Positions 1-7,379 are shown, numbered from the stretch's first letter. The stretch: 10,636 nt of DNA from Bacteroidales bacterium UBA2714 (GCA_002354035.1 DEKU01000055.1:1-10636); one strand, 5' to 3'. Program-made: numbers and translations. Notes: a model not told the origin generated them from the letters alone.

Positions 1-1190
1 TTGTTGGTGTCGCCGTCGTCCCACAGTCTGAAGCGGTAGGGGGTCCAGGCCTGTGCGGTAAGCACGGCCGTTTGCCCCTCCTCATACGTGCCGCCACCGG
101 TCACGCAGCCCCGCTCGGGGTGGTTTGCCTCGGCCGCCACATCGTACAGGATGGGGAGGAATATACCCACAGCTGGCGACCAGTCGCTGTAGTACACGGC
201 GTCGAGGTGTACGCACATGCCGCGGACATAGGCCACATACCTCACGCCCTTTTCCACGCTGTCCAACACGGCCTCCGGAGAGCTGCATTGTATGATGCGG
301 CACGATTCTGGCGGGTTTCCGGCCAGCCCCCATGCCACCTCCCAGCTGGCATGCAGGCTGTCGGGCCTCCACCGGAGGATCACCCTTCCGCTGTCCGCCT
401 CCTCGACCGTCGTCGAGCCTACCTTTCGGCATTCGGGATGCTCCACTATGGGGAATATCAGGGTGTAGAAATGTTGTTCGTAACGATGGTGGGGTCTGAT
501 AACTTGGGGGCGCGAAATGCTGTCTTGTCGATATCTCTGGATAAAGGGTGCACATGTTCCGGTGCATCTGCCGTCTATGAGAGGACCCTCCAAAGCGAAA
601 CTGCCTGCGTGGTATCGAGGGTTGACTAAGCGATCCGTACGGTATGGGTTTGCCCAATAGGCAGTGCTGCCGATATAAAACGAATCATGCACTGTGATGG
701 CTTTGTCAAAGTAATAGGTATACAGTGGCAGTATTACGTCCTCAGGATATCCGCCTCTACAGCAGTTTGTCCCCATAGCCCTCAAATATAGAGAGAGGCG
801 GATATAGCTGTGGCTGTCCCTGATGTGCCAAGGTATCCGTGCCACTGTCACGAACGAATCGGGGTAGGCGTCGCAAAGCAGCAGGTACTCGTCGCATTCC
901 ATGGTGTCGTAAACAAATGTCTGCCCGTGGTAGTCTTCAACCCACAATGCTGCCGCTACCCCCACGATATTCAGCGGCTGGTCGGTATAGTTATATCGGA
1001 GATACCCAGTCATTGGATAATACAAATAAAGGCGGGCGTCGGTGGTGTCGTACCATCTGTCGGCCCACCAGTCATTATAGTAATAATCGGGATTGCGGGG
1101 CATGAAGTCTATCGTGTCGCCAAAGGACTGAGCCGGGGCTGTCCATCCCGCCAGAGCAGTAAGCAAAGCTAAGATAAGATTTTTTTTCAT
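1..1190 (-). CDS. Secreted modular protein of unknown function, 3' end cut off by the window edge
   Basis: A reading frame starts at the ATG at 1190 and runs without a stop to the left edge, giving about 396 visible residues. I checked the frame codon by codon. The N-terminus (MKKNLILALLTALAGWTAPA) is a typical Sec signal peptide, probably cleaved after APA. Residues about 20-250 match no family I know and are rich in Tyr, Trp and Asp. Residues about 262-340 look like a fibronectin-type-III-like module of Bacteroidales surface proteins, with a WEVAWG strand and a YVAYVRGMC ... YYSDWS ending. From about residue 347 the pattern GGGTYEEGQTAVLTA then FRLWDDGDTN fits the divergent InlB B-repeat domain, which normally continues N-P-R just past this edge. 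It begins 21 bp after the upstream secreted-protein gene, so the two are probably co-transcribed. A type IX secretion tail, if present, would lie outside the window. The molecular role is unknown; a cell-surface or adhesion role is a guess from the modules. Confidence 0.82.
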   Translation of the reverse strand, partial: MKKNLILALLTALAGWTAPAQSFGDTIDFMPRNPDYYYNDWWADRWYDTTDARLYLYYPMTGYLRYNYTDQPLNIVGVAAALWVEDYHGQTFVYDTMECDEYLLLCDAYPDSFVTVARIPWHIRDSHSYIRLSLYLRAMGTNCCRGGYPEDVILPLYTYYFDKAITVHDSFYIGSTAYWANPYRTDRLVNPRYHAGSFALEGPLIDGRCTGTCAPFIQRYRQDSISRPQVIRPHHRYEQHFYTLIFPIVEHPECRKVGSTTVEEADSGRVILRWRPDSLHASWEVAWGLAGNPPESCRIIQCSSPEAVLDSVEKGVRYVAYVRGMCVHLDAVYYSDWSPAVGIFLPILYDVAAEANHPERGCVTGGGTYEEGQTAVLTAQAWTPYRFRLWDDGDTN

Positions 1191-1211
1191 GGCAGTATGT
1201 ATTTCAATTGT

Positions 1212-2579
1212 TTACCTTTCGGTGCAATATATGTAAAATTCAACGAATTTATGTGACACATTCATGGAATTAAGGGAGTTGGATAACATAACATGCTGGT
1301 CTGGGTACCTGTTGGTTACCCGCGCTTCGGGTATAGTTCCGCAGTCTAATGTGTACCTGATTTGGCAGGACATGGAGGGCGCGGCAGGAAAGAATTCCTC
1401 GGCTATGGCAGTCACGCCGCCGCTGTCGCCTATCGCCCAATAGCCTCCGGTGGACTTGGCATCCATCCTGTTCAACGATACTCCTGGGATAAAGGAAACA
1501 TCCACATATCCCGACCCTATGCCCGAGGGGGTGAAGGAGAGGATATTGCTTTCCACGCTCGGCATCATATCGGTGGCGGCGTCCTGCAACAGCAGCAGAC
1601 GCATCCCTGTGGCGTCGAAGCTCAGCTGCTTCATGGCCCATGCCGGGGAATAGGACACAGAGGCTCCGTGATGGGCCAGCAGCGACTGCTGGATGATGAT
1701 GGTGGGTGTGACGGGATCCACCCTGAACTGCTGCAGCTCGGTGCCCGGTCCACCAGCGACGGCAAAGTGGTAGGCCAGCACAAAGTCTGTGGCCGAGATG
1801 TCCTCCAGCAGAATGTCACCCATTGGGACATTGCCAGTTATCTGGAACACATTGTTTGCCCCTATTGGCGAAGACAGGAAATCGCCCGAGATCCGGAACA
1901 CGTGGACAAAATAGTCAGGGGAGAAGTTCTTTTTGGCCACCGCCACCACGTAGTCGCTGCTGGCGGCGATGTCAGTGTATATCATGTCGCAGCCAGCATT
2001 CTGGTAAAAGTCGACGTTCCAGGTACTGAAGTAATTGTCGAAGTAGGCATCGCCGACAGTTGTTGACGGAACCAAGGTTGGCGAGCCAGGGACAATGGTC
2101 AGCAGGTCGCCCACAAAAGCGATGTGGGTAATGCCGCGGAAGGTGTACACATCCATCCGTGTGGGGCGGGTGACATAGGGTGATGAGACTGTTTGTTGCA
2201 GTATACCGTAAGTGATGGTGCCTGTTCCGGCGAAGAGGGCGTTGATGTCGAAAAAGCCGACAATCCCGAGCCCGTTTGTGTTGTCCATCCCGCAGAAGAA
2301 CACCGAATCGTTTTTCACGCGGAAATCGGTGACGGTATTCCCCACGGGCAGTACCGCCACCTGTGCAATGGGGTTGATGTCCTTGATGAAGAAGTACCCG
2401 CCTCTCGACAAATCCTCCATGTATCCTATCGCGACCCCCGGTGTCCATTCCCTGATAATGGGGTTGGTGGTCTGCCATCCGATAGCATTCCAGTGTACGA
2501 GCGCCTGTGCCTGCACCCCCGCATTCGCAAACAAAAGGAAGGCTGTAAGGACAATCAGTTTGTAATAGTTTTGTTTCAT
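1212..2579 (-). CDS. Secreted protein of unknown function, possible beta-propeller
   Basis: This 455-residue protein begins with a clear signal peptide (MKQNYYKLIVLTAFLLFANA, then GVQA; cleavage likely after Ala24). It has no transmembrane helix afterwards, so it should be periplasmic, outer-membrane associated or exported. I do not recognise the family. Short hydrophobic strands recur at residues about 92, 151, 209, 265, 325 and 379 (DSVFFCGMD, THIAFVGDL, DYVVAVAKK, DFVLAYHFA, GMRLLLLQD, GYWAIGDSG). The spacing of about 57 residues would suit a six-bladed beta-propeller. The tail contains two close cysteines (Cys404, Cys413) and a near-terminal Cys452. I see no type IX sorting domain. The gene leads a probable two-gene unit with the partial secreted-protein gene 21 bp downstream, and a TATATTTG -7 box lies about 75 bp upstream of its start codon. 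Being a real gene is near certain; fold and role are inferred. Confidence 0.88.
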   Translation of the reverse strand: MKQNYYKLIVLTAFLLFANAGVQAQALVHWNAIGWQTTNPIIREWTPGVAIGYMEDLSRGGYFFIKDINPIAQVAVLPVGNTVTDFRVKNDSVFFCGMDNTNGLGIVGFFDINALFAGTGTITYGILQQTVSSPYVTRPTRMDVYTFRGITHIAFVGDLLTIVPGSPTLVPSTTVGDAYFDNYFSTWNVDFYQNAGCDMIYTDIAASSDYVVAVAKKNFSPDYFVHVFRISGDFLSSPIGANNVFQITGNVPMGDILLEDISATDFVLAYHFAVAGGPGTELQQFRVDPVTPTIIIQQSLLAHHGASVSYSPAWAMKQLSFDATGMRLLLLQDAATDMMPSVESNILSFTPSGIGSGYVDVSFIPGVSLNRMDAKSTGGYWAIGDSGGVTAIAEEFFPAAPSMSCQIRYTLDCGTIPEARVTNRYPDQHVMLSNSLNSMNVSHKFVEFYIYCTER

Positions 2580-2595
2580 AATGCAATATATTTGT

Positions 2596-2617
2596 TTGAT
2601 TAATAATTGATTAATAT
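2596..2617. repeat. Two tandem 11-bp copies, TTGATTAATAA / TTGATTAATAT
   Basis: Two adjacent copies match at 10 of 11 positions and each contains the palindrome ATTAAT. The 11-bp period is close to one helical turn, so a protein could contact the same DNA face twice. It lies between the -7 box and the start codon of the secreted-protein gene. A chance repeat in AT-rich DNA is possible. Confidence 0.5.
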
Positions 2618-2653
2618 AGGTTCGTTTCGCAGCAATCTATATGTATTACTTTG

Positions 2654-2661
2654 CAAATATA
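2654..2661 (-). promoter_or_regulatory. Bacteroidetes-type -7 box for the secreted-protein pair
   Basis: On the minus strand the sequence reads TATATTTG, matching the TAnnTTTG consensus of the Bacteroidetes primary sigma factor. An A9 tract lies immediately upstream. A clean TTTG -33 box is not visible at the expected 19-21 bp spacing. Transcription from here would give a leader of about 70 nt that contains an 11-bp tandem repeat. Confidence 0.55.
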
Positions 2662-2763
2662 CATTTTTTTTTCAGATAAATATTTTTTTGTTTCACAGTG
2701 CAGTATTTGGATGTTTATTCTCACGCAGTAGTCACGAATAATGGTTATGTCATTTTTTCTTTG

Positions 2764-2771
2764 TAATTTTG
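2764..2771 (+). promoter_or_regulatory. Bacteroidetes-type -7 box for parE
   Basis: TAATTTTG fits TAnnTTTG and ends 23 bp before the ATG at 2795. An upstream in-frame ATG at 2741 would sit 5' of this box, which supports 2795 as the true start of parE. A T-rich stretch precedes the box, and no convincing TTTG -33 element is seen. Confidence 0.6.
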
Positions 2772-2794
2772 CAGTTCGTAAAAACTCACACCTT

Positions 2795-4720
2795 ATGGCT
2801 ATCGAAGAAGAAAACAGGCAACCCGTAAACACTGCCACCGAATACAACGACGACAGTATTATCCACCTTGAGGACATGGAGCATATCCGGCTGCGGCCGG
2901 GCATGTATATAGGCAAGCTGGGCGACGGCTCGTCGCACGACGACGGTATCTATGTCCTCATCAAGGAGGTGATCGACAACGCTATCGACGAGTTCACGTC
3001 GGGGTTTGGCCGACGGATCGACATGACCATCAATTTCGCCGAGCGCAAGGTAAGCATCCGCGACTATGGCCGCGGCATACCGCTGAAAAAGATGGTGGAA
3101 GCCGTCAGTAAACTTAACACTGGAGCCAAGTACGACAGCAAGGTGTTCCAGAAGTCGGTCGGCCTGAACGGTGTGGGTACGAAAGCGGTGAACGCGCTGA
3201 GCAGCTGGTTCCATGTGCAGTCGTTCCGCGACGGGAAGACGCGCAGCGCCGAGTTCTCCGAAGGAAAGCTGACGGCGGACAGTGGCATCATGGACCATCC
3301 GCTGCCCGACGGACCTGAGGCCACGGGCACACTGGTGGAGTTTGTGCCGGACGGCAAGCTTTTCGGCAACTACCACTTTATAAGCGAGTATGTGGAACGC
3401 CGGGTGTGGAATTATTGCTACCTGAACCGTGGGTTGACCTTCTACTATAACGACCGCCGCTATTATTCCAAGAATGGGCTGCTGGACCTCTTGCAGCATA
3501 ACATGGAGGGGGAGCCCCTCTACCCGGTCATCCATATCAAGGACGACGATTTCGAGGCGGCCTTCACCCATGTCAACGGGCAGAACAGCGACTATTATTA
3601 TTCCTTTGTAAACGGACAGCACACCACTGAGGGCGGCACGCACCAAAGCGCTTTCCGCGAGGGCTACGCGCGGGTGGTGAAAGAGTTCTACAACAAGAAG
3701 GAGTTCTCGCCCGAGGATATACGCCAGGGGTTGGTGTGCGCCCTGTGTGTGCGCATCCAGGAGCCGGTGTTCGAGGCTCAGACCAAGACCAAACTGGGCT
3801 CCACCCATCTGGCCCCGAACAATGAGGACGGCACCAATGATAGTCCTTTCCTCAAGACCTATGTGCTGGACATCTTGAAAAGGCATCTGGACAATTATCT
3901 CCACATGCACACCGACACCGCCGACGCGCTGCTGGAAAAGATTCAGCGCAACGAGAAGGAACGCAAGGATATTGCCGGCATCAAAAAACTGGCCAAGGAG
4001 AGCAGCCGGAAGGCAAGCTTGAACAACAGTAAGTTGCGTGACTGTCACGTGCATTATAATACCAACCACGCCCGGAGGCTGGAGAGCACTATTTTTATCA
4101 CCGAGGGCCTCTCGGCCAGCGGCAGCATCACCAAAAGCCGCGATGTGGACACACAGGCGGTATTCAGCCTGCGCGGCAAGCCGCTCAACACGGTGTCGGT
4201 GGGCAAGGCGGAGGTGTACAAAAACGAGGAGCTGAACCTTCTGCACAATGCGCTGGATATTGACGACGGAATGGAGAATCTGCGATATAACAATGTGGTA
4301 ATTGCCACCGATGCCGATGTGGACGGGATGCACATAAGGTTGTTGTTGCTTACATTCTTCCTGAAGTTCTATCCCGAGCTGGTGCGCACGGGTCATGTGT
4401 ATATCCTGCAGACGCCGTTGTTCCGAGTGCGCAACAAGCAGAAGACGATTTATTGCTACAGCGACGAGGAGCGGGTAGCGGCCATTGGCAGCATCAGCAA
4501 TCCGGAAATCACGCGCTTTAAAGGTCTCGGCGAGATTTCGCCTGACGAGTTCAAGGGGTTCATCAACCAAGATATGCGGCTGGATCCGGTAATCCTGCAC
4601 AAAGATTTCGATACTCAGGGGGTGCTCCGTTTCTATATGGGGCAGAACAGTGCGGAACGCCGTCAGTTTATCATGCAGAACTTGCGCGTGGAGGACGACG
4701 AGAGTATCGTTGTGGCGTAG
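2795..4720 (+). CDS. parE: DNA topoisomerase IV subunit B (ParE)
   Basis: ParE is the ATPase subunit of type IIA topoisomerase IV. With ParC it decatenates daughter chromosomes and relaxes supercoils in the cytoplasm. From the ATG at 2795 it has 641 residues. The GHKL ATPase domain shows RPGMYIG (34-40), the Mg-binding helix with Glu58, Asp61, Asn62 and Asp65, DYGRGIP (90-96) and GLNGVGTKAVNALS (123-136). The transducer domain has FVNGQHTTEGGTHQ and the QTK loop (329-331) that reaches the ATP site. The TOPRIM domain has Glu437 and DADVD (506-510), followed by EITRFKGLGE (571-580). A GyrB identity is less likely because the protein is short, lacks the large GyrB insert, and has the Bacteroidetes ParE signature SASGSITKSRD. 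The start at 2795 is preferred over 2741 because the promoter box lies between them. Odd point: Leu439 replaces the aspartate of EGDSA. No parC lies in the window. Confidence 0.95.
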   Translation: MAIEEENRQPVNTATEYNDDSIIHLEDMEHIRLRPGMYIGKLGDGSSHDDGIYVLIKEVIDNAIDEFTSGFGRRIDMTINFAERKVSIRDYGRGIPLKKMVEAVSKLNTGAKYDSKVFQKSVGLNGVGTKAVNALSSWFHVQSFRDGKTRSAEFSEGKLTADSGIMDHPLPDGPEATGTLVEFVPDGKLFGNYHFISEYVERRVWNYCYLNRGLTFYYNDRRYYSKNGLLDLLQHNMEGEPLYPVIHIKDDDFEAAFTHVNGQNSDYYYSFVNGQHTTEGGTHQSAFREGYARVVKEFYNKKEFSPEDIRQGLVCALCVRIQEPVFEAQTKTKLGSTHLAPNNEDGTNDSPFLKTYVLDILKRHLDNYLHMHTDTADALLEKIQRNEKERKDIAGIKKLAKESSRKASLNNSKLRDCHVHYNTNHARRLESTIFITEGLSASGSITKSRDVDTQAVFSLRGKPLNTVSVGKAEVYKNEELNLLHNALDIDDGMENLRYNNVVIATDADVDGMHIRLLLLTFFLKFYPELVRTGHVYILQTPLFRVRNKQKTIYCYSDEERVAAIGSISNPEITRFKGLGEISPDEFKGFINQDMRLDPVILHKDFDTQGVLRFYMGQNSAERRQFIMQNLRVEDDESIVVA

Positions 4721-4744
4721 CTATTAACGTTGGGTATAGTGTTT

Positions 4745-4776
4745 CACCATTGGCCTCTTTGCTGTGCAGAGGGGTG
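4745..4776. terminator. Possible hairpin between convergent parE and glycoside hydrolase genes
   Basis: CACC (4745-4748) and CCTCT (4754-4758) can pair with AGAGG (4768-4772) and GGTG (4773-4776), giving nine pairs, a five-base bulge and a nine-base loop. It begins 24 bp after the parE stop. No T-tract follows on either strand, so it is not a classic intrinsic terminator. The remainder of 4777-4914 shows nothing I can support. Confidence 0.3.
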
Positions 4777-4914
4777 GCGTGATGTTAATGTGTATTGCAG
4801 GGCGGTGCGCTTTAGGACTGGGCCGTGGTGGGGCTGTGTGGGCAATGAAGGAAAGGCCTCGCGCCGTCAAGGGGTGGGAGGCAAGGGTGACCCAAGGGAG
4901 AGGACGTTGTAGGG

Positions 4915-7167
4915 CTATTGCAGGGGGATGATGCGGATGTGGTCGAGGATGGCTCGGTTCACATTGTCGGGGTTCATGTTCTGGTTGTCGAGTTCGTATA
5001 TCAGCACGAGGGTCTGCTCGCCTTGTTGGAGGTGGAGGCGCAGGGGGGTGCTGTAGCCCCATGAGTTCCAGATGTCTTTGCCCCTGTGGGGGAAGACCAC
5101 GCTGCCTGCCCGTTTGCCACCATACCACACGGTGCGGGTGGCGCAGCTGTTGCCCGAAGTGGGGCTGCCGGAGCCGTTGGCATAGCGGAAATCGATCAGA
5201 TAGTCGCCTTCGGTGGGTACCTCGACGGCGATGTCGATACGTGTGTTGAGGGTGGAGGTTATCTCAACAGCACCGTTGCAGCCATATCCCCGGCAGTTGC
5301 TGGAGGAAGTGGGCTGGGCAAAGGTGGCCATGTCGTATTGGCGTTCGTTGCTCAGGCCGAAGCGGGCAAGGGGCTCGCTGGCGAAACTTTCCACTCCCAG
5401 GGTGTCGACGGCCACCACTTGGTATTCGGCATAGCCCTCGTCGTCGGGGATGTCGAAGTAGTTGCCGTTCAAGCCTGTCTCGGGCTGGATGGCTATGGGG
5501 CTTCCGTTGCGGATAATCTTGTATTCTTTAGTGCTCTGCACTGGCTGCCAAGCCATGCGGTTGGAGCCGTCGAGCCATGCGTGGGGTGTGCGGGGAGAGC
5601 AGGTGGCGTCCTCGATAATGTGCGTGTCGTAGCGCGAAAACTGGTCGCTCATGACTAAGCGGACGCTGTGTCGCCCGGAGAGGGATGCCGATACGAAGGG
5701 TTCTTTCTGTTTCTTGCCGTCGAGGTAGCATGCGGCCACCCGGTCGCCATAGCCTTGTATGGTGATGTCGAGTGTGGCTTTGCGGTATTTGAGATTGTTG
5801 AGTTGTTTCTTTCCCATCCAGCCTTTAGGCACGAGCGGTCGGAAGGTGATGCCCTCTTCGGTCATGCCAATGCCGGCAAAAAGGCGCAGGGGTATGCTCA
5901 GATTGGCGGCGATGCTGAGAAGGGCGTTGGGGGAGTTGGCCGAGGTGTTGGTGTTGCCGGTCGAGGCTACGATGTTTTCCATGTTGGTGGCCAGGAGGGC
6001 TGTGGTGCGGTAGACGGATGCGAGGGTGTGGTTTGCGGTTTGGGGACATTTGGCCAAGGCCGATGCCCAGAGCCAATAGGCCTGTATGTGGGGCCACACG
6101 GCGTCGTTGTGGAAGGGGTAGACTTCGGGTATTTGGGGGGTGAAGCAAGTGGTGCCGTAAGGTGTGGCGGGGATGGCGTTGACAATGCGCTGGGCGCGCT
6201 GCATGTCGGCAATGCCGAAGATGATGCAGAGTGCTTCGCCCAGTGTTTCGGAGCGGGGGGAGACCATCTTGTTGACCCGGCCATAGAGGAATTGGCCGTA
6301 GTAGCCGAGACTTTCGATCCAGAGGTGGTTGTTAATGCCGTCTTTGATACGGGAGGCCACTTGTGCAAAGTGGTTGGCAGAGGTGGCGTCGCCACATAGC
6401 TGGGCCATACGTGAGGCAATCTCGTTGGCACGGAAAAAGAGGGCATTGTTGCTGAGGCATTCGGACTGGGCTATGTCGGTAGGTTGCATCCATAGTGGAT
6501 AGACGTCCTTGCGGCAGTAGGGGAGAGACATTTCGCCGTAGACAAGGCCTGTCTCGGGGTCGTAGATCATGGCTTCGTCCTGCGAGAGGCTGTGACGTGC
6601 GATTTCGTAGCTTTGTTTCAGCCAGTCTTTGTCGCCGGTGGCGAGGTATATCTCCCACGCGCCCAGCACCCATACGGCGCGGTCGGTGGTCACGGGCCAT
6701 GAGCCGCCGGTGCCGTCATCCTGAAGTATGCGCCCTTGGGCAACACGTTTCAAAAGGCTGTTTTGGGCTCCATCGGGGTCGATGAGTGAGAGTGAGAGGA
6801 GGGTGGAGTAGCCCAGATGGTGGGTCAGCGCCTGTGTCATGGTGGGGCTGGCCTGCCAAAAGGCGTTTTTGTCCCATAGGTTGGTCAGCTCTTCGAGCGA
6901 GAGATTGAAGAGGGTATTGCTGGCAGTGATGTCGCAGTCGAATTGGGGATAGTTGGGTGTTGAGACTTTCTGGAGCCATTTGCGCTGGTCAAGCGTGCTG
7001 GTGAGGGCATTGTCGGCCACAAATTCGGCGTGGTTTGCGCCGTCCACTACTTTGCGGGGGTAGAGAGAGAATGCGTCGGAGGTATAAAGGGGTGCATCCT
7101 GAGCCACGACAATATGGGTTAGGAGTATAAACAGCAATATGATAGGCAGTTTTCTAAACATGAGCAT
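4915..7167 (-). CDS. Secreted (alpha/alpha)6-barrel glycoside hydrolase with FN3-like and carbohydrate-binding-like C-terminal domains
   Basis: This 750-residue protein has a signal peptide (cleavage probably after VVA, residue 22). Residues about 50-440 resemble six-hairpin glycosidases of the MGH1-like/GH63 and glycogen-debranching type. Supporting motifs are GTGGSWPVTTDRAVWVLGAW (152-171), LWMQPTDIAQSECLSNNALF (225-244), YYGQFLYGR (289-297), MVSPRSETLGEAL (301-313) and PFHNDAVWPHIQAYW (351-365). Asp162, Glu307 and Glu311 are acidic residues in conserved-looking motifs and may be catalytic, but I cannot assign roles. A beta-sandwich (about 440-505, FRPLVPKGW onward), an FN3-like module (about 528-602) and a CBM6/CBM35-like jelly roll (about 625-750) follow. 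The likely role is hydrolysis of an alpha-linked oligosaccharide in the periplasm or at the surface; the substrate is unknown. It stands alone, without SusC/SusD or a regulator. ATG codons at 7167 and 7161 are both in frame. A TATCTTTG box ends only 14 bp upstream of the first. Confidence 0.88.
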   Translation of the reverse strand: MLMFRKLPIILLFILLTHIVVAQDAPLYTSDAFSLYPRKVVDGANHAEFVADNALTSTLDQRKWLQKVSTPNYPQFDCDITASNTLFNLSLEELTNLWDKNAFWQASPTMTQALTHHLGYSTLLSLSLIDPDGAQNSLLKRVAQGRILQDDGTGGSWPVTTDRAVWVLGAWEIYLATGDKDWLKQSYEIARHSLSQDEAMIYDPETGLVYGEMSLPYCRKDVYPLWMQPTDIAQSECLSNNALFFRANEIASRMAQLCGDATSANHFAQVASRIKDGINNHLWIESLGYYGQFLYGRVNKMVSPRSETLGEALCIIFGIADMQRAQRIVNAIPATPYGTTCFTPQIPEVYPFHNDAVWPHIQAYWLWASALAKCPQTANHTLASVYRTTALLATNMENIVASTGNTNTSANSPNALLSIAANLSIPLRLFAGIGMTEEGITFRPLVPKGWMGKKQLNNLKYRKATLDITIQGYGDRVAACYLDGKKQKEPFVSASLSGRHSVRLVMSDQFSRYDTHIIEDATCSPRTPHAWLDGSNRMAWQPVQSTKEYKIIRNGSPIAIQPETGLNGNYFDIPDDEGYAEYQVVAVDTLGVESFASEPLARFGLSNERQYDMATFAQPTSSSNCRGYGCNGAVEITSTLNTRIDIAVEVPTEGDYLIDFRYANGSGSPTSGNSCATRTVWYGGKRAGSVVFPHRGKDIWNSWGYSTPLRLHLQQGEQTLVLIYELDNQNMNPDNVNRAILDHIRIIPLQ

Positions 7168-7181
7168 TGTTTTTGGTCATG

Positions 7182-7189
7182 CAAAGATA
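7182..7189 (-). promoter_or_regulatory. Bacteroidetes-type -7 box for the glycoside hydrolase gene
   Basis: The minus strand reads TATCTTTG, an exact TAnnTTTG match, preceded by a T7 tract. It lies 14 bp upstream of the ATG at 7167 and 20 bp upstream of the ATG at 7161. The leader would therefore be very short, which slightly favours the 7161 start. The -33 element is not distinct. Confidence 0.6.
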
Positions 7190-7228
7190 CACAAAAAAAG
7201 TCATATAGGAAGAAAAAAGATTTGTACC

Positions 7229-7323
7229 CCGGTTTGGCGGGCTTCCGAGGCTGTGTGTTCGAGATTGGCACGTGGTTGAGAACGATGGCGAGAGCGGTGC
7301 CAGGGGAACCGGAAACAGCCTCG
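7229..7323. repeat. Nested inverted repeats in a divergent intergenic region
   Basis: Perfect 9-bp arms CGAGGCTGT (7246-7254) and ACAGCCTCG (7315-7323) enclose perfect 6-bp arms TGGCAC (7266-7271) and GTGCCA (7297-7302). A third pair, CCGGTT (7229-7234) and AACCGG (7307-7312), overlaps and would compete with them. The segment is visibly richer in GC than the flanking promoter DNA. It lies between the two divergent -7 boxes, upstream of both transcripts, so it would act as DNA (operator or cruciform) unless a separate transcript exists. I find no tRNA or named riboswitch in it. Confidence 0.5.
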
Positions 7324-7349
7324 CGGAGTTGATTATTTGTCAACAAAAG

Positions 7350-7379
7350 TTGCGGATCAGTTTTTTTTTCGTATCTTTG
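7350..7379 (+). promoter_or_regulatory. Bacteroidetes promoter (-33 TTG, -7 TATCTTTG)
   Basis: TATCTTTG at 7372-7379 matches TAnnTTTG exactly, and TTG at 7350-7352 sits 19 bp upstream, the expected spacing for the -33 element. A T9 tract fills the spacer next to the -7 box. It would transcribe the small acidic protein gene and the overlapping DNA glycosylase gene, with a leader of about 27 nt. This is the best promoter in the window. Confidence 0.7.

Noticed and set aside
82..657. Open frames of about 190 codons on both strands within 72-657
   Set aside because: They lie over the secreted-protein gene, whose own frame is continuous from 1190 to the left edge and has signal peptide, FN3-like and InlB-like features. 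The alternatives give Pro/Arg/His-rich translations without domains.
2741..2794. N-terminal extension of ParE from the ATG at 2741
   Set aside because: The -7 box at 2764-2771 lies inside this extension, and the extra 18 residues do not resemble family N-termini.
2786..4600. A 604-codon open frame on the minus strand, opposite parE
   Set aside because: parE is unmistakable in the plus frame with all its motifs. The antisense frame has no recognisable domain and is explained by GC-rich third positions.
4730..4912. A 60-codon plus-strand frame between parE and the glycoside hydrolase gene
   Set aside because: No promoter box precedes it and the translation is low-complexity and Gly/Arg-rich. 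It lies in a convergent gap that probably only ends transcription.
5668..6399. A 243-codon plus-strand frame over the glycoside hydrolase gene
   Set aside because: It is Gly/Val-rich with no start context or domain and lies antisense to a clear enzyme gene.
7251..7275. GTTCGAGATT resembling a tRNA T-loop
   Set aside because: The flanking bases do not form a T-stem, and no acceptor, D or anticodon arm can be placed around it on either strand.
7119..7346. A 75-codon minus-strand frame upstream of the glycoside hydrolase gene
   Set aside because: It covers the -7 box and the nested inverted repeats and overlaps the signal-peptide region of the real gene; the translation has no sensible features.
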